From Bordetella parapertussis (GTDB lineage Bacteria > Pseudomonadota > Gammaproteobacteria > Burkholderiales > SG8-39): DNA of 40,611 nt. Location: NCBI GenBank assembly GCA_945897475.1, contig CAMDFL010000019.1:1-40611 (forward strand), read 5' to 3'. Position 1 is the first letter of the stretch. Each line of letters opens with the position of its first letter. A model generated the notes under the pieces. It did not search any database and was not told where the DNA came from. It saw nothing but the letters and a program-made list of their open reading frames with translations. Shown here piece after piece: positions 33,489 to 40,611 of the stretch. Position numbers and translations under genes: made by a program.

Positions 33489-33774
33489 CAGTTCTGGCGA
33501 AGAACCAGGGTGGACGTGGCCGAAAGCATGGCTCTGCGGCAGATTCCAATGACGATGCAGGATTGGCAGTCTCGCTTGAACCGGTTCGTCGAAGCGACAG
33601 ACCGGAAAGTTCTACAAGATGCCGGTAAGATGGGTGCCGAGATCGCCAAGAGCTTTTGCCGAAAGCGAGTTCGAGAAATATCGCATCATGCAAGACCGGT
33701 TGTTTGAGAGCGATTTCGGCAAGGTGATCAAACGCATCGAGGCTGAACACAAGCCTGGCTTCGATGGGAAGTAA
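33489..33774 (+). pseudogene. Frameshifted C-terminal fragment of a RhuM-family gene
   Basis: The first frame reads FWRRTRVDVAESMALRQIPMTMQDWQSRLNRFVEATDRKVLQDAGKMGAEIAKSF and then breaks. After one extra T in the run AGCTTTTGCC (33654-33657), the next frame continues AESEFEKYRIMQDRLFESDFGKVIKRIEAEHKPGFDGK and stops at 33772-33774. 'PMTMQDW', 'DAGK...A..FAESEFEKYRIMQDRLFESDF' is the conserved end of RhuM-type proteins, often found on genomic islands. The N-terminal two thirds are missing. The ORF track shows only the first frame. Confidence 0.75.
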
Positions 33775-33913
33775 GGAATGGCCGATCTGAATACGCCATT
33801 CTCACCACTGAAATCTCTCGCGCCACCTTTTAGGTGGCCGACAGCGGTACGCCGCCACTACTCAAAGCTCGCAGGAAATATTAAAATCCTGTTACATCCA
33901 CATGGAGAAAGTC
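33775..33913. other. Intergenic stretch with 17-base palindrome
   Basis: GCCACCT-TTT-AGGTGGC (33822-33838) is a perfect 7-bp inverted repeat with a three-base loop. No T tract follows, so it is not a standard terminator. The promoter of the following cluster is presumably here, but I see no convincing boxes. Confidence 0.4.
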
Positions 33914-35704
33914 ATGTCCCAAACCACGCCTCCTGGCGTCGACAATTACTGGAATGAATACGCCGCCGACGAGTGGTCGGACGCGCTGGTGGCCTCGATG
34001 AAGCTGGGCGGCATCGACCAGCTCTTTTTTGTCTCTGGCTCCGAGTCCGCGTTCCTGCAGGAAGCCACGGCCAAGGCTGCCGTGAAGGGCACACCTGCGC
34101 CCAAGCTCATCACCATGATTCACGAATCGGTGGCATTGAACGCGGCGCTGGGCGCCTCAATGGTGACCGGTAAGCCCACGGCGACTTCCTCGCACGTTGA
34201 TGTCGGTACTTTGCACTACGGTGGCGCTATTCATACCGCGTGGCGCGGCGGTTATCCAGTGCTGATTACGGGTGGAACCGGCCCGCGTGCCTTTCCTGGC
34301 TCCATGCGCGGATCGCGCGGTTCGCCGGTGCAATGGCAGCAGGAGCCGCGCGATCAGGCGGAGATCGTGCGCCAGTTCACCAAGACCGACCATCGCTTGG
34401 AGCACATCGACAATCCGGGGCTGATTGTCAGCCGCTTGTTGCAGGTCGCGATGAGTGAGCCGCGTGGCCCGGTGTACCTGACTATGCCGCGTGAAACGGC
34501 GATGTTGCCGCTGCCGGGAAAGATTCGTTTTCCGACGGTGCAGCAGTTGGGTGTTGCGCGTCCCATCTCGCCTGACCAGGACGATGCAAAGGCAATTGCG
34601 CAGTGGCTAGTCAAGGCGCAGAACCCAATATTGTTTACGGAACGCGTCGCCCACGATCCTGAGGCGATGGCGGAGCTCATCAAACTTTGCGAGTTGCTCG
34701 CCATCCCTGTATCTGAGTCCTCCAACTCCGACCGAATGAATTTTCCGACCACTCATGCTCTGTACGGCACCGGGCCGAAATCCAGTGAAGCCGACGTGGT
34801 GTTGGTGTTCGAGAGCGCTGCGCCGTGGATACCCGGCGTGGGTTCACCGCCGGCGGATGCCAAGATCGCCTGGGTTTCGATCGATCCGGTTTATTCGCGT
34901 CTGAAGACTCAGGAGTTCCGCGCGGATCTTTGGATACCGGCGACCGCGTCACGCACCGCCCGCGCCCTATTCGAAGCCGCGACCTCGATACTGGACAAAT
35001 CAGACATGTCGCGCATCGCCGAGCGTCGCAAGCGTCTGGAGGACAAAAAGCGTCAGATGATCGCGAAAGCCGAGGAGCTGGCGATAGAAGCGGGTAAGTC
35101 AGGCAAACCCACAGGACGTTGGGCAGCCTACCAATTGGGCAAGCTGCTCGAACCCGATGCCATCGTATTGAACGACGGCATTTCCAACGGTGGATTCGTG
35201 CACACGTATTCTCGGCGCACCCAGCCCGGAACCTATTTCCGCAGCGGCAGCAGCACTGGAGGTTGGGGTTCCGGCGCGGCGTTCGGTATAAAACTCTCGC
35301 GTCCGGATCAGGACGTGGTGCTGGCAACCGGGGACGGCTACTACTCGTTTGGCACTCCGATGGCGGCATTGTGGGCCGCGCGCCATCACAAGTCGCCATT
35401 CCTCACCATGGTGTTCGTCAATGGCAGCTACAGCACCGGCACCACCGAACTGCGCCAAGCCTATCCCGATGGTTACGCGGTGAAGCATGGCGACTATGCT
35501 GGTGGCAGCTTTGATCCACCGCCGAATTTCGCCAAGTATGCCGAGGCGGTTGACGGTTACGGTGAATATGTGACCGACGTCGAGCGTGTAGGCCCTGCCT
35601 TGCAGCGGGGTTTGGAAGCGGTGCGTAGAGGTTCGCCGGCTGTGGTGGCTGTGCGCGTGCCTGGTCCCTTGCAGGAAGGCATGGCGAACCCATCCGCGAA
35701 GTAG
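33914..35704 (+). CDS. Thiamine pyrophosphate-dependent enzyme (acetolactate synthase-like)
   Basis: A 596-residue three-domain TPP enzyme. The N-terminal domain has the activating Glu in TMIHESVALNAALGASMVTGKP and an unusual 'SSHVDVGTLHYGGAIHTAWRGGYPVLITGG'. The central domain begins around ISPDQDDAKAIAQWLVKAQNPILFTE. The C-terminal TPP-binding motif is TGDGYYSFGTPMAALWAARHHKSPFLTMVFVNGSYS (GDG ... N). The fold is that of acetolactate synthase and benzoylformate/oxalyl-CoA decarboxylase, and the reaction cannot be chosen between these. ATG 33914 is preferred over 33902 because GGAGAAAG lies directly before it. It opens the presumed catabolic cluster. Confidence 0.9.
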   Translation: MSQTTPPGVDNYWNEYAADEWSDALVASMKLGGIDQLFFVSGSESAFLQEATAKAAVKGTPAPKLITMIHESVALNAALGASMVTGKPTATSSHVDVGTLHYGGAIHTAWRGGYPVLITGGTGPRAFPGSMRGSRGSPVQWQQEPRDQAEIVRQFTKTDHRLEHIDNPGLIVSRLLQVAMSEPRGPVYLTMPRETAMLPLPGKIRFPTVQQLGVARPISPDQDDAKAIAQWLVKAQNPILFTERVAHDPEAMAELIKLCELLAIPVSESSNSDRMNFPTTHALYGTGPKSSEADVVLVFESAAPWIPGVGSPPADAKIAWVSIDPVYSRLKTQEFRADLWIPATASRTARALFEAATSILDKSDMSRIAERRKRLEDKKRQMIAKAEELAIEAGKSGKPTGRWAAYQLGKLLEPDAIVLNDGISNGGFVHTYSRRTQPGTYFRSGSSTGGWGSGAAFGIKLSRPDQDVVLATGDGYYSFGTPMAALWAARHHKSPFLTMVFVNGSYSTGTTELRQAYPDGYAVKHGDYAGGSFDPPPNFAKYAEAVDGYGEYVTDVERVGPALQRGLEAVRRGSPAVVAVRVPGPLQEGMANPSAK

Positions 35705-35881
35705 GCGGGAAACCTACAGAGATTGTCGTTGCCTGGTATGGGTACAATTTACCAACGGGGCACGTCACCGACAGGGCACAATTTGCCTTCGGCCCGGAGG
35801 CGGCTTTCCCTTAGAATCACGCCCTCATTCGAGCCAGATCTACGCGAGTTACGACTCATAGCCAACAATGGAGTTAAGCGC

Positions 35882-37111
35882 ATGCAAAGAAGCACCAAGC
35901 GAATTTTGACCTCTCACGTCGGCAGTCTTATTCGTCCGCCTGAAGTGCTGGCCCATCTTCGCGCCAAACAGACCGGCAAGGCGTTTGACCGGGCGGCGTT
36001 TTCCCGAACGTTGAAAACCACAGTTGGCAAGGTGGTCAAGCAGCAGGCCGAGGTCGGCATCGATATTCCCAGTGACGGTGAGTTCGGCAAGGGCATCAGT
36101 TGGTCGCAGTACGCGCTGGAGCGTCTGTCCGGATTCGAGCGCAGGAAAGTGAAACCGGGCACCCCCGATCCCTTCGCGCGTGGAGTGGATCGCGAGCGCT
36201 TCGCCGAGTTCTATGCGGAGTTGGATGCTCGCGACGGGCGTGCCACGGTGAGCGATTCGGTGTGTGTGGGCCCGATCACCTATACCGGCATGAATGAATT
36301 GCAGCGCGATATCAGGAATTTCAAGGCGGCGCTCGCAAAGCAAGGTGTGAAGGAAGGATTTCTGCCGGTGGCGGCGCCATCGAGCGTGATCCCCGATCGC
36401 AAGAACGAGTACTACTCAAGCGACGAGAAATGCCTGGAGGCGATCGCCGATGCGATGCGCGTCGAATACAAGGCCATCGTTGATGCCGGTTTGATCGTGC
36501 AATTGGATGATGCGCGCGCTGCGGTCACCTATGACCGGATGGTGCCCCCCGGTACCCTGAAGGATTTCCGTAGGTGGGTGGGCATGCATGTCGAGGTATT
36601 GAATCACGCCTTGAGAGGCATTCCCGCGGACCGGGTGCGTTACCACGTGTGCTGGGGAAGCTGGCCCGGCCCGCACGTGACCGACGTGCCCCTGAAGGAC
36701 ATCGTTGATCTGATCCTGAAGGTCAATGCCGGGGCCTATGTGATTGAAGGCGCAAACCCGCGCCACGAGCACGAGTGGCATGTGTGGGAGGGCGCGAAGA
36801 TGCCCGAGGACAAAATCCTCCTGCCTGGGGTCATCAGTCACGTCACCAATGTGGTTGAGCATCCGGAGCTTGTCGCCGAGCGCATTACGCGTTTGGCGAA
36901 GATTCTCGGTCGCGAACGAGTCATAGCCAGCACCGACTGCGGCTTCGCGCAAGGACCGTTCCATCGTCGCGTGCATCCCAGCGTGATGTGGGCCAAATTC
37001 GAGGCCTTGACCGCAGGCGCGAAGATAGCCAGCAAGGCCTTGTGGAGCGCGCCGCGCAGGACGAAGGCCACCACGGCTTCGAAGGTTCAATCGGTGAAAA
37101 AGCGGAATTAA
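35882..37111 (+). CDS. MetE-like protein (cobalamin-independent methionine synthase II / UROD-MetE superfamily)
   Basis: A 409-residue TIM-barrel protein similar to the C-terminal half of MetE and to epoxyalkane:CoM transferase. It opens TSHVGSLIRPPEVLAHL, has IDIPSDGEFGKGISWSQY and IVQLDDARAAV, and carries the probable zinc ligands in VRYHVCWGSWPGPH (HxC) and STDCGFAQG (final Cys). The N-terminal folate-binding half of true MetE is absent, so methionine synthesis is unlikely. These stand-alone forms are thought to break thioether, ether or methyl bonds in catabolic pathways. ATG 35882 matches the usual start; the track start at 35723 adds a basic segment without family support. Confidence 0.88.
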   Translation: MQRSTKRILTSHVGSLIRPPEVLAHLRAKQTGKAFDRAAFSRTLKTTVGKVVKQQAEVGIDIPSDGEFGKGISWSQYALERLSGFERRKVKPGTPDPFARGVDRERFAEFYAELDARDGRATVSDSVCVGPITYTGMNELQRDIRNFKAALAKQGVKEGFLPVAAPSSVIPDRKNEYYSSDEKCLEAIADAMRVEYKAIVDAGLIVQLDDARAAVTYDRMVPPGTLKDFRRWVGMHVEVLNHALRGIPADRVRYHVCWGSWPGPHVTDVPLKDIVDLILKVNAGAYVIEGANPRHEHEWHVWEGAKMPEDKILLPGVISHVTNVVEHPELVAERITRLAKILGRERVIASTDCGFAQGPFHRRVHPSVMWAKFEALTAGAKIASKALWSAPRRTKATTASKVQSVKKRN

Positions 37112-37162
37112 ACAACCGATTTAAGTGACAATTTAAGCTTGCAAAAAACAGGAAGTCAGTTC

Positions 37163-38167
37163 ATGAATTCTCATGTGGTTCGATGGCCCCGAATTAGTGG
37201 TCTGGCGGTACTTGCGGGCGTAGCACTGGTCGCTGGCGCGCTGTGGAGCTCCAGTTCCACGGCGCAGACCTATCCCATCAAGCTGATCCGCGTGATCATG
37301 CCGACGGCGCCGGGTAGCCCGCCGGATTACGCCTTGCGTGTACTGACCACCAAGATGAGCGAGGGCATCGGCCAGCCCATGATTGTTGAAAACCGGGGAG
37401 GCGCGGCCGGCACTCTGGGTGCGGCAGCGGCAGCCAAGGCCGCGCCCGACGGCTACACCCTCATGATGGGCAGCATCACCTCGCTATCTATCGGTCCGGC
37501 GCTGTATCCCAGCGCCGGGATCGATCCGGTGAAAATGTTCGCCCCTATCAGCCAGGTGGCCGTCGCTCCCAGCGTGATCGCGGTAAGCATCTCGCTGCAG
37601 GCAAACACAATGGGGCAATTCATCGATCTGATTAAAGCCAATCCCGGTAAATACAACTACGGTTCGCCCCCGCCCGGCAGCCCGCCGCATGTCTCAGGTG
37701 CCCTCTTTTTGCGGACTGCCGGCATCGACATGGTCCACGTGCCTTACGGCGATCCGGCCAAAGTTATTGCCGCGGTGATAAGCGGCGATGTGCACATGTT
37801 CATCGAGACCGTCGGTTCCATCGGCCCGCAGGTGAAGGCCGGCAAGATGCGCCTTTTGGCAGTAGCGGCGAACAAGCGCAGCCCGTTCGCACCCGATGTG
37901 CCCACCGTGGCCGAAACCGGTCTGCCGGCGTTCGAGTCGGGGAGTTGGTCGGGATTGCTTGCGCCCGCCGGGACGCCGGGTGCCATTATTGCCCGCCTCA
38001 ATGCGGAGACGCATCGCGGCGCCAATACTAAGGAAATGCGCGAGGTCATGGCGACACAAGGCGGCGAGGTGGTCTGGGGTACGCCTGAACAATTTGGCAA
38101 GCTGATCGCCGATGAGGCGGTGAAATGGGCCAAGGCGGTGGCGCTTTCCGGCGCGAAAACGCAATAG
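37163..38167 (+). CDS. Bug-family (TctC) periplasmic substrate-binding protein, first copy
   Basis: A 334-residue binding protein of tripartite tricarboxylate-type transport. The signal peptide is ISGLAVLAGVALVAGALWSSSSTAQ, with cleavage likely after TAQ. The mature start 'YPIKLIRVIMPTAPGSPPDYALRVLTTKMSEGIGQPMIVENRGGAAGTLGAAAAAKAAPDGYTLM' is the Bug signature. 'HVPYGDPAKVIAAVISGDVHMFIET' and 'GLLAPAGTPGAIIARLNAE' also fit. Bug proteins bind small carboxylates, amides or aromatics. ATG 37163 follows AGGAAGTC. No TctA/TctB membrane gene is in the window. Confidence 0.94.
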   Translation: MNSHVVRWPRISGLAVLAGVALVAGALWSSSSTAQTYPIKLIRVIMPTAPGSPPDYALRVLTTKMSEGIGQPMIVENRGGAAGTLGAAAAAKAAPDGYTLMMGSITSLSIGPALYPSAGIDPVKMFAPISQVAVAPSVIAVSISLQANTMGQFIDLIKANPGKYNYGSPPPGSPPHVSGALFLRTAGIDMVHVPYGDPAKVIAAVISGDVHMFIETVGSIGPQVKAGKMRLLAVAANKRSPFAPDVPTVAETGLPAFESGSWSGLLAPAGTPGAIIARLNAETHRGANTKEMREVMATQGGEVVWGTPEQFGKLIADEAVKWAKAVALSGAKTQ

Positions 38168-38198
38168 CAATCGCAAGAATATATATGAGGATATCGAC

Positions 38199-39149
38199 AT
38201 GAAGATCGCTGCAGCCATCGTTGCGGGAGTGTGCGCGGCGCTTTGTTTCGCTGTGCAAGCGCAAACGTTTCCGTCCAAACCCATACGCTGGATCATGCCT
38301 TTCCCTCCCGGCGGTCCCGCCGACGCAGCGGGCCGCGTGATTGCACCCAAATTCAGTGAGCGCATGGGCCAGCCAGTGATCATCGAAACGCGCGCCGGCG
38401 CTTCAGGCAACCTCGGCGCTGAAGTCGTGCTGAAATCCGCGCCCGACGGGTATACATTGTTTTATGCGATCTCCGGAATGGTGACCAACCCGGCCTTTGT
38501 CATAGGCAGCCCCGATCCCAGGGATTTCACCGCCATCGGCCTGTTCATGACCAGTCCGTGGGTGATTCTGACGAGCAATGCATTCACGTCCACAACGCTC
38601 GGTGATGTGCTCGCCGCAATCAAGGCCAAGCCCGGGTCGGTTAGTTGCGGCTCCTCGGGCGCCTTGCCCACAGTAGGCTGCGAACTGCTGCGTTATCACG
38701 CCAAAGCGGACATGATCATGGTGCTCTACAAGGGCAATGGCCCGGCCATGAACGCGCTGATGGGTGGAGAGGTGAATATTCTGTTCGACGCGGTCGCCAC
38801 AGCGGTCAACCAGGTGAAGGGGGGGAAGGTGAGAGCGGTGGCGACACTCAACCCGAAACGCGGCGGAATGGGCTTCCCGGAACTGCCCATTGCGGCAGAA
38901 ACGATACCGAATTTTATTTTCGAAGGCTGGCATGGCGTACTTGGACCGGGGGGCATGCCGCGCGACATCGTGTTGCGCATGAACCGCGAATTCAACGCGG
39001 TAATGGCCTCGCCCGAGGTGCAAAAGATTTTCATCCCGCAGGCTTTCCAGATCGTCAGCGGGCCGCCTGAGATGTTCTCGGATCGAATTCGTAATGAGAT
39101 GGCCATGTTTGGCAAGATCGCCAGCGACACCGGCATCAAACCGCAGTAG
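38199..39149 (+). CDS. Bug-family (TctC) periplasmic substrate-binding protein, second copy
   Basis: A 316-residue relative of the previous gene, 31 bases downstream. The signal peptide is MKIAAAIVAGVCAALCFAVQAQ. The mature protein begins TFPSKPIRWIMPFPPGGPADAAGRVIAPKFSERMGQPVIIETRAGASGNLGAEVVLKSAPDGYTL. The ligand-loop regions differ clearly from the first copy (MVLYKGNGPAMNALMGGEVNILFDAVATAV against MVHVPYGDPAKVIAAVISGDVHMFIETVGSI). The two therefore probably bind different but related compounds rather than being a recent duplication. A strong terminator follows. Confidence 0.94.
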   Translation: MKIAAAIVAGVCAALCFAVQAQTFPSKPIRWIMPFPPGGPADAAGRVIAPKFSERMGQPVIIETRAGASGNLGAEVVLKSAPDGYTLFYAISGMVTNPAFVIGSPDPRDFTAIGLFMTSPWVILTSNAFTSTTLGDVLAAIKAKPGSVSCGSSGALPTVGCELLRYHAKADMIMVLYKGNGPAMNALMGGEVNILFDAVATAVNQVKGGKVRAVATLNPKRGGMGFPELPIAAETIPNFIFEGWHGVLGPGGMPRDIVLRMNREFNAVMASPEVQKIFIPQAFQIVSGPPEMFSDRIRNEMAMFGKIASDTGIKPQ

Positions 39150-39215
39150 CGAAATGCTGTTGCGTGACGCTTGCCTACACGGGCATCAAGCGGGAAAAAA
39201 TCAGTGGCAAGACAG

Positions 39216-39247
39216 TGGCGCAGGAATTTCGCCTGCGCCATTTTTTT
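39216..39247 (+). terminator. Rho-independent terminator after the Bug genes
   Basis: TGGCGCAGG-AATTTCG-CCTGCGCCA is a perfect 9-bp stem with 7-base loop, followed by seven T. It lies between the second Bug gene and the luciferase-like gene, so the latter needs read-through or its own promoter. Confidence 0.95.
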
Positions 39248-39272
39248 CGTACAGTAATTATCAGGAGGCAGT

Positions 39273-40337
39273 GTGAGCACAGGCAGTTTTCCGGAGAGTC
39301 CGCTCGAGATCGGGATGTTCGATTGGGTCGAAGTCACGGGCGCGCCGCCCGCCGAGATTTTCGAACATAAGCTGCAACTGGCAGCGGCCGCGGACAAGGC
39401 GGGCTTCTATGCCTGGCAGCTTGCCGAGCACCAGGGAACGCCGCTGTCCATCGATGCATCTCCCTCGATATTGATCGCGGCAGCGATTCAGCGTACCAAA
39501 CAAATTCGCCTGGGCGCCTTAACCTGGTGCCTGCCCTGGTACAACCCCTACCGCTTTTATCACGAGATGTGCATGCTCGACCAGATGAGCGGCGGACGGA
39601 TCGATCTGGGTGTTGGGCGCGGCATATCACCTATCGAAGGGGCCTACCTTGGCATCGCCAATATTGAGGAGTCGCGTGAAAGATATCGTGAATTTCTGGA
39701 CATATTCATTGCCGCGAGCCAGACCGACAATCTCAATTTCAGTGGCAAGTACTACAACTACAAGGACGTGGAGCTGCACAACCACCTGGTGCAGAAACCT
39801 TATCCGCCATTGTGGTTTCCGAGCAGCGACAAGAACTCCATCGATTTCACGGCGAAACACGGCTATCACACCGTGCTCAATACCAGCCACCCCGAAACCA
39901 AAGCCCTGTACGCGCAGTACCGCGAAACCTGGGTGAAGCACCAGAGCGATGCTGGCAGGCACAACGCGCATGTCACGCATCCGCGCCTGGGTAAGAGCCA
40001 GCTGATTGTGGTGGCCGATACCGACGCCGAAGCCGAGAAAATTGGCTTGGACGCTTTTTCGGTGTGGCTCTCGCACATCAATCACCTGACCGGCAAGCAT
40101 GGCAGGCCGCCACTATTGCCGCGCCTAGATCCCAAGGACAAGGACTCGGTCACGCGCCTGGTGGTGGGGTCGCCCAAGACCGTGCTCGATATATTGGTCG
40201 AGTCGGTGCAGGAGACCACCATCAACTATCTCTTGCTGGTGTTCTCTTTCGGCAATCTGCGCCCCGAACATGCGATGAGATCCATGGAACTATTTTCCAC
40301 GGACGTCATGCCCAAGCTGAAAGCCGCCGTTAAATAA
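39273..40337 (+). CDS. LLM-class flavin-dependent oxidoreductase (luciferase-like)
   Basis: A 354-residue TIM-barrel monooxygenase of the bacterial luciferase family, which uses reduced FMN/F420 and oxygen. Typical segments are KLQLAAAADKAGFYAWQLAEHQGTPLSIDASPSILIAAAIQRTKQIRLGALTWCLPWYNPYRFYHEMCMLDQMSGGRIDLGVGRGISPIE and the C-terminal RLVVGSPKTVLDILVESVQE...LLLVFSFG. The start is GTG 39273 with a very strong ribosome-binding site (AGGAGGCAGT). No flavin reductase partner is in the window. Its position after the TPP, MetE-like and Bug genes suggests oxidation of the compound they handle; this is inference. Confidence 0.93.
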   Translation: MSTGSFPESPLEIGMFDWVEVTGAPPAEIFEHKLQLAAAADKAGFYAWQLAEHQGTPLSIDASPSILIAAAIQRTKQIRLGALTWCLPWYNPYRFYHEMCMLDQMSGGRIDLGVGRGISPIEGAYLGIANIEESRERYREFLDIFIAASQTDNLNFSGKYYNYKDVELHNHLVQKPYPPLWFPSSDKNSIDFTAKHGYHTVLNTSHPETKALYAQYRETWVKHQSDAGRHNAHVTHPRLGKSQLIVVADTDAEAEKIGLDAFSVWLSHINHLTGKHGRPPLLPRLDPKDKDSVTRLVVGSPKTVLDILVESVQETTINYLLLVFSFGNLRPEHAMRSMELFSTDVMPKLKAAVK

Positions 40338-40363
40338 ACCTAAACTCGGAAAGCTTCAGAACA

Positions 40364-40389
40364 GGGAAAGAGCGGGGTTCCCTTTTTTC
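40364..40389 (+). terminator. Rho-independent terminator after the luciferase-like gene
   Basis: AGGGAA / TTCCCT stem (6 bp) with a 9-base loop, running into six T. Confidence 0.8.
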
Positions 40390-40409
40390 CCCTTGCCCCT
40401 ATCGCCCCG

Positions 40410-40460
40410 TTCCCTATTTCAAGAGAACGCACCAGTTTTCCGGTTCTATTTAAGGGAACG
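40410..40460. repeat. Inverted arms with internal direct repeat
   Basis: CGTTCCCT (40410-40417) and AGGGAACG (40453-40460) are inverted arms. CTATTT followed by GAACGC also recurs in direct orientation (40415-40430 and 40446-40461). No function is recognised. Confidence 0.4.
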
Positions 40461-40486
40461 CTGCACGAATCGAACAGGCTCGGCGC

Positions 40487-40611
40487 TTAGGCCGGGAAGC
40501 CTGCCTTCACCCGACCAAAAAATGCGTCGCGTGAAGCGCTTGCCCAGCGGCGCAAGTCGACGAGATTCACGCCTACCAGTTGGCCGTTCCACTTCTTGAT
40601 CTGCCCGGCGA
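40487..40611 (-). CDS. C-terminal end of an unidentified protein (partial)
   Basis: The minus strand is open from the right edge to TAA 40487-40489. It gives 40 residues, AGQIKKWNGQLVGVNLVDLRRWASASRDAFFGRVKAGFPA. The composition (helix-rich, Arg/Ala, with 'VDLRRWASASRDAFFGRVKAG') looks like a real protein tail. I do not recognise the family. It faces the luciferase-like gene, whose terminator lies between them. The overlapping plus-strand ORF at 40393 looks like its shadow. Confidence 0.5.
   Translation of the reverse strand, partial: AGQIKKWNGQLVGVNLVDLRRWASASRDAFFGRVKAGFPA

Noticed and set aside
33822-33838. Terminator for the rhuM relic
   Set aside because: The perfect palindrome has a three-base loop and no T tract, so it was kept only as a palindrome note.
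35723-35881. N-terminal extension of the MetE-like gene
   Set aside because: The family starts at TSHVGSL shortly after ATG 35882; the extension is Arg-rich and unlike the family.

Overview
This 40.6 kb window looks like ordinary chromosome of a betaproteobacterium, probably from an uncultured or poorly named lineage. Three things suggest this: the aat-bpt-pyrD-rsxB-nth operon order, the dapA-bamC pair, and two Bug-type (TctC) periplasmic binding proteins. The base composition is moderately GC-rich. There is no phage, no complete insertion sequence, no CRISPR array and no rRNA. One tRNA gene (Arg, CCT) is present. I recognised no dedicated transcription regulator gene anywhere in the window.

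Layout. 1-530: the end of one c-type cytochrome gene, a second small cytochrome c, and a bidirectional terminator. 553-4949 (minus): a tight operon aat, bpt, pyrD, rsxB, nth, DUF1841, combining N-degron tagging, pyrimidine synthesis, an orphan soluble RsxB ferredoxin and endonuclease III. 5261-8100: ammonium transporter, Nudix hydrolase and a DUF4383-like membrane protein. 8160-8235: tRNA-Arg. 8414-12517 (plus): DUF924, a methyltransferase, dapA, bamC and an MBL-fold hydrolase. 12522-14231 (minus): a hypothetical protein and a cupin-type (RoxA-like) oxygenase. 14351-19539 (plus): a transaldolase/phosphoglucose isomerase fusion, a SlyD-like isomerase and a glutamate-synthase-like FMN protein. 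19516-24095 (minus): an SbmA/YddA-like ABC exporter, NnrDE and a Bcr/CflA-type MFS transporter. 24269-30854 (plus): a large coiled-coil/AsmA-like membrane protein and purL. 31177-33466: an ATP/ADP-carrier-like MFS protein overlapping an exported aldo/keto reductase. 33489-33774: a frameshifted rhuM relic. 33914-40337 (plus): a probable catabolic cluster of a TPP-dependent enzyme, a MetE-like (UROD/MetE superfamily) enzyme, two Bug proteins and a luciferase-like flavoprotein. The window ends inside a minus-strand gene.

The first 31 kb is mainly housekeeping, with conserved gene order and translational coupling through ATGA overlaps. The last 7 kb is accessory metabolism: two solute-binding proteins and three enzymes whose substrate cannot be read from sequence. 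The most unusual signals are: (i) a roughly 17-20 bp repeat (consensus ATCAGAGCGRTCTAA) present four times in tandem plus once inverted just before purL, and once more before the ABC transporter, each time next to a -10-like hexamer; (ii) the 820-residue protein joining a small helical N-terminal domain, a TolA-like coiled coil, one membrane segment and an AsmA-like domain; (iii) the unassigned catabolic cluster; (iv) a soluble RsxB translationally coupled to Nth; (v) a composite ATTGT/ACAAT operator-like palindrome before amt.
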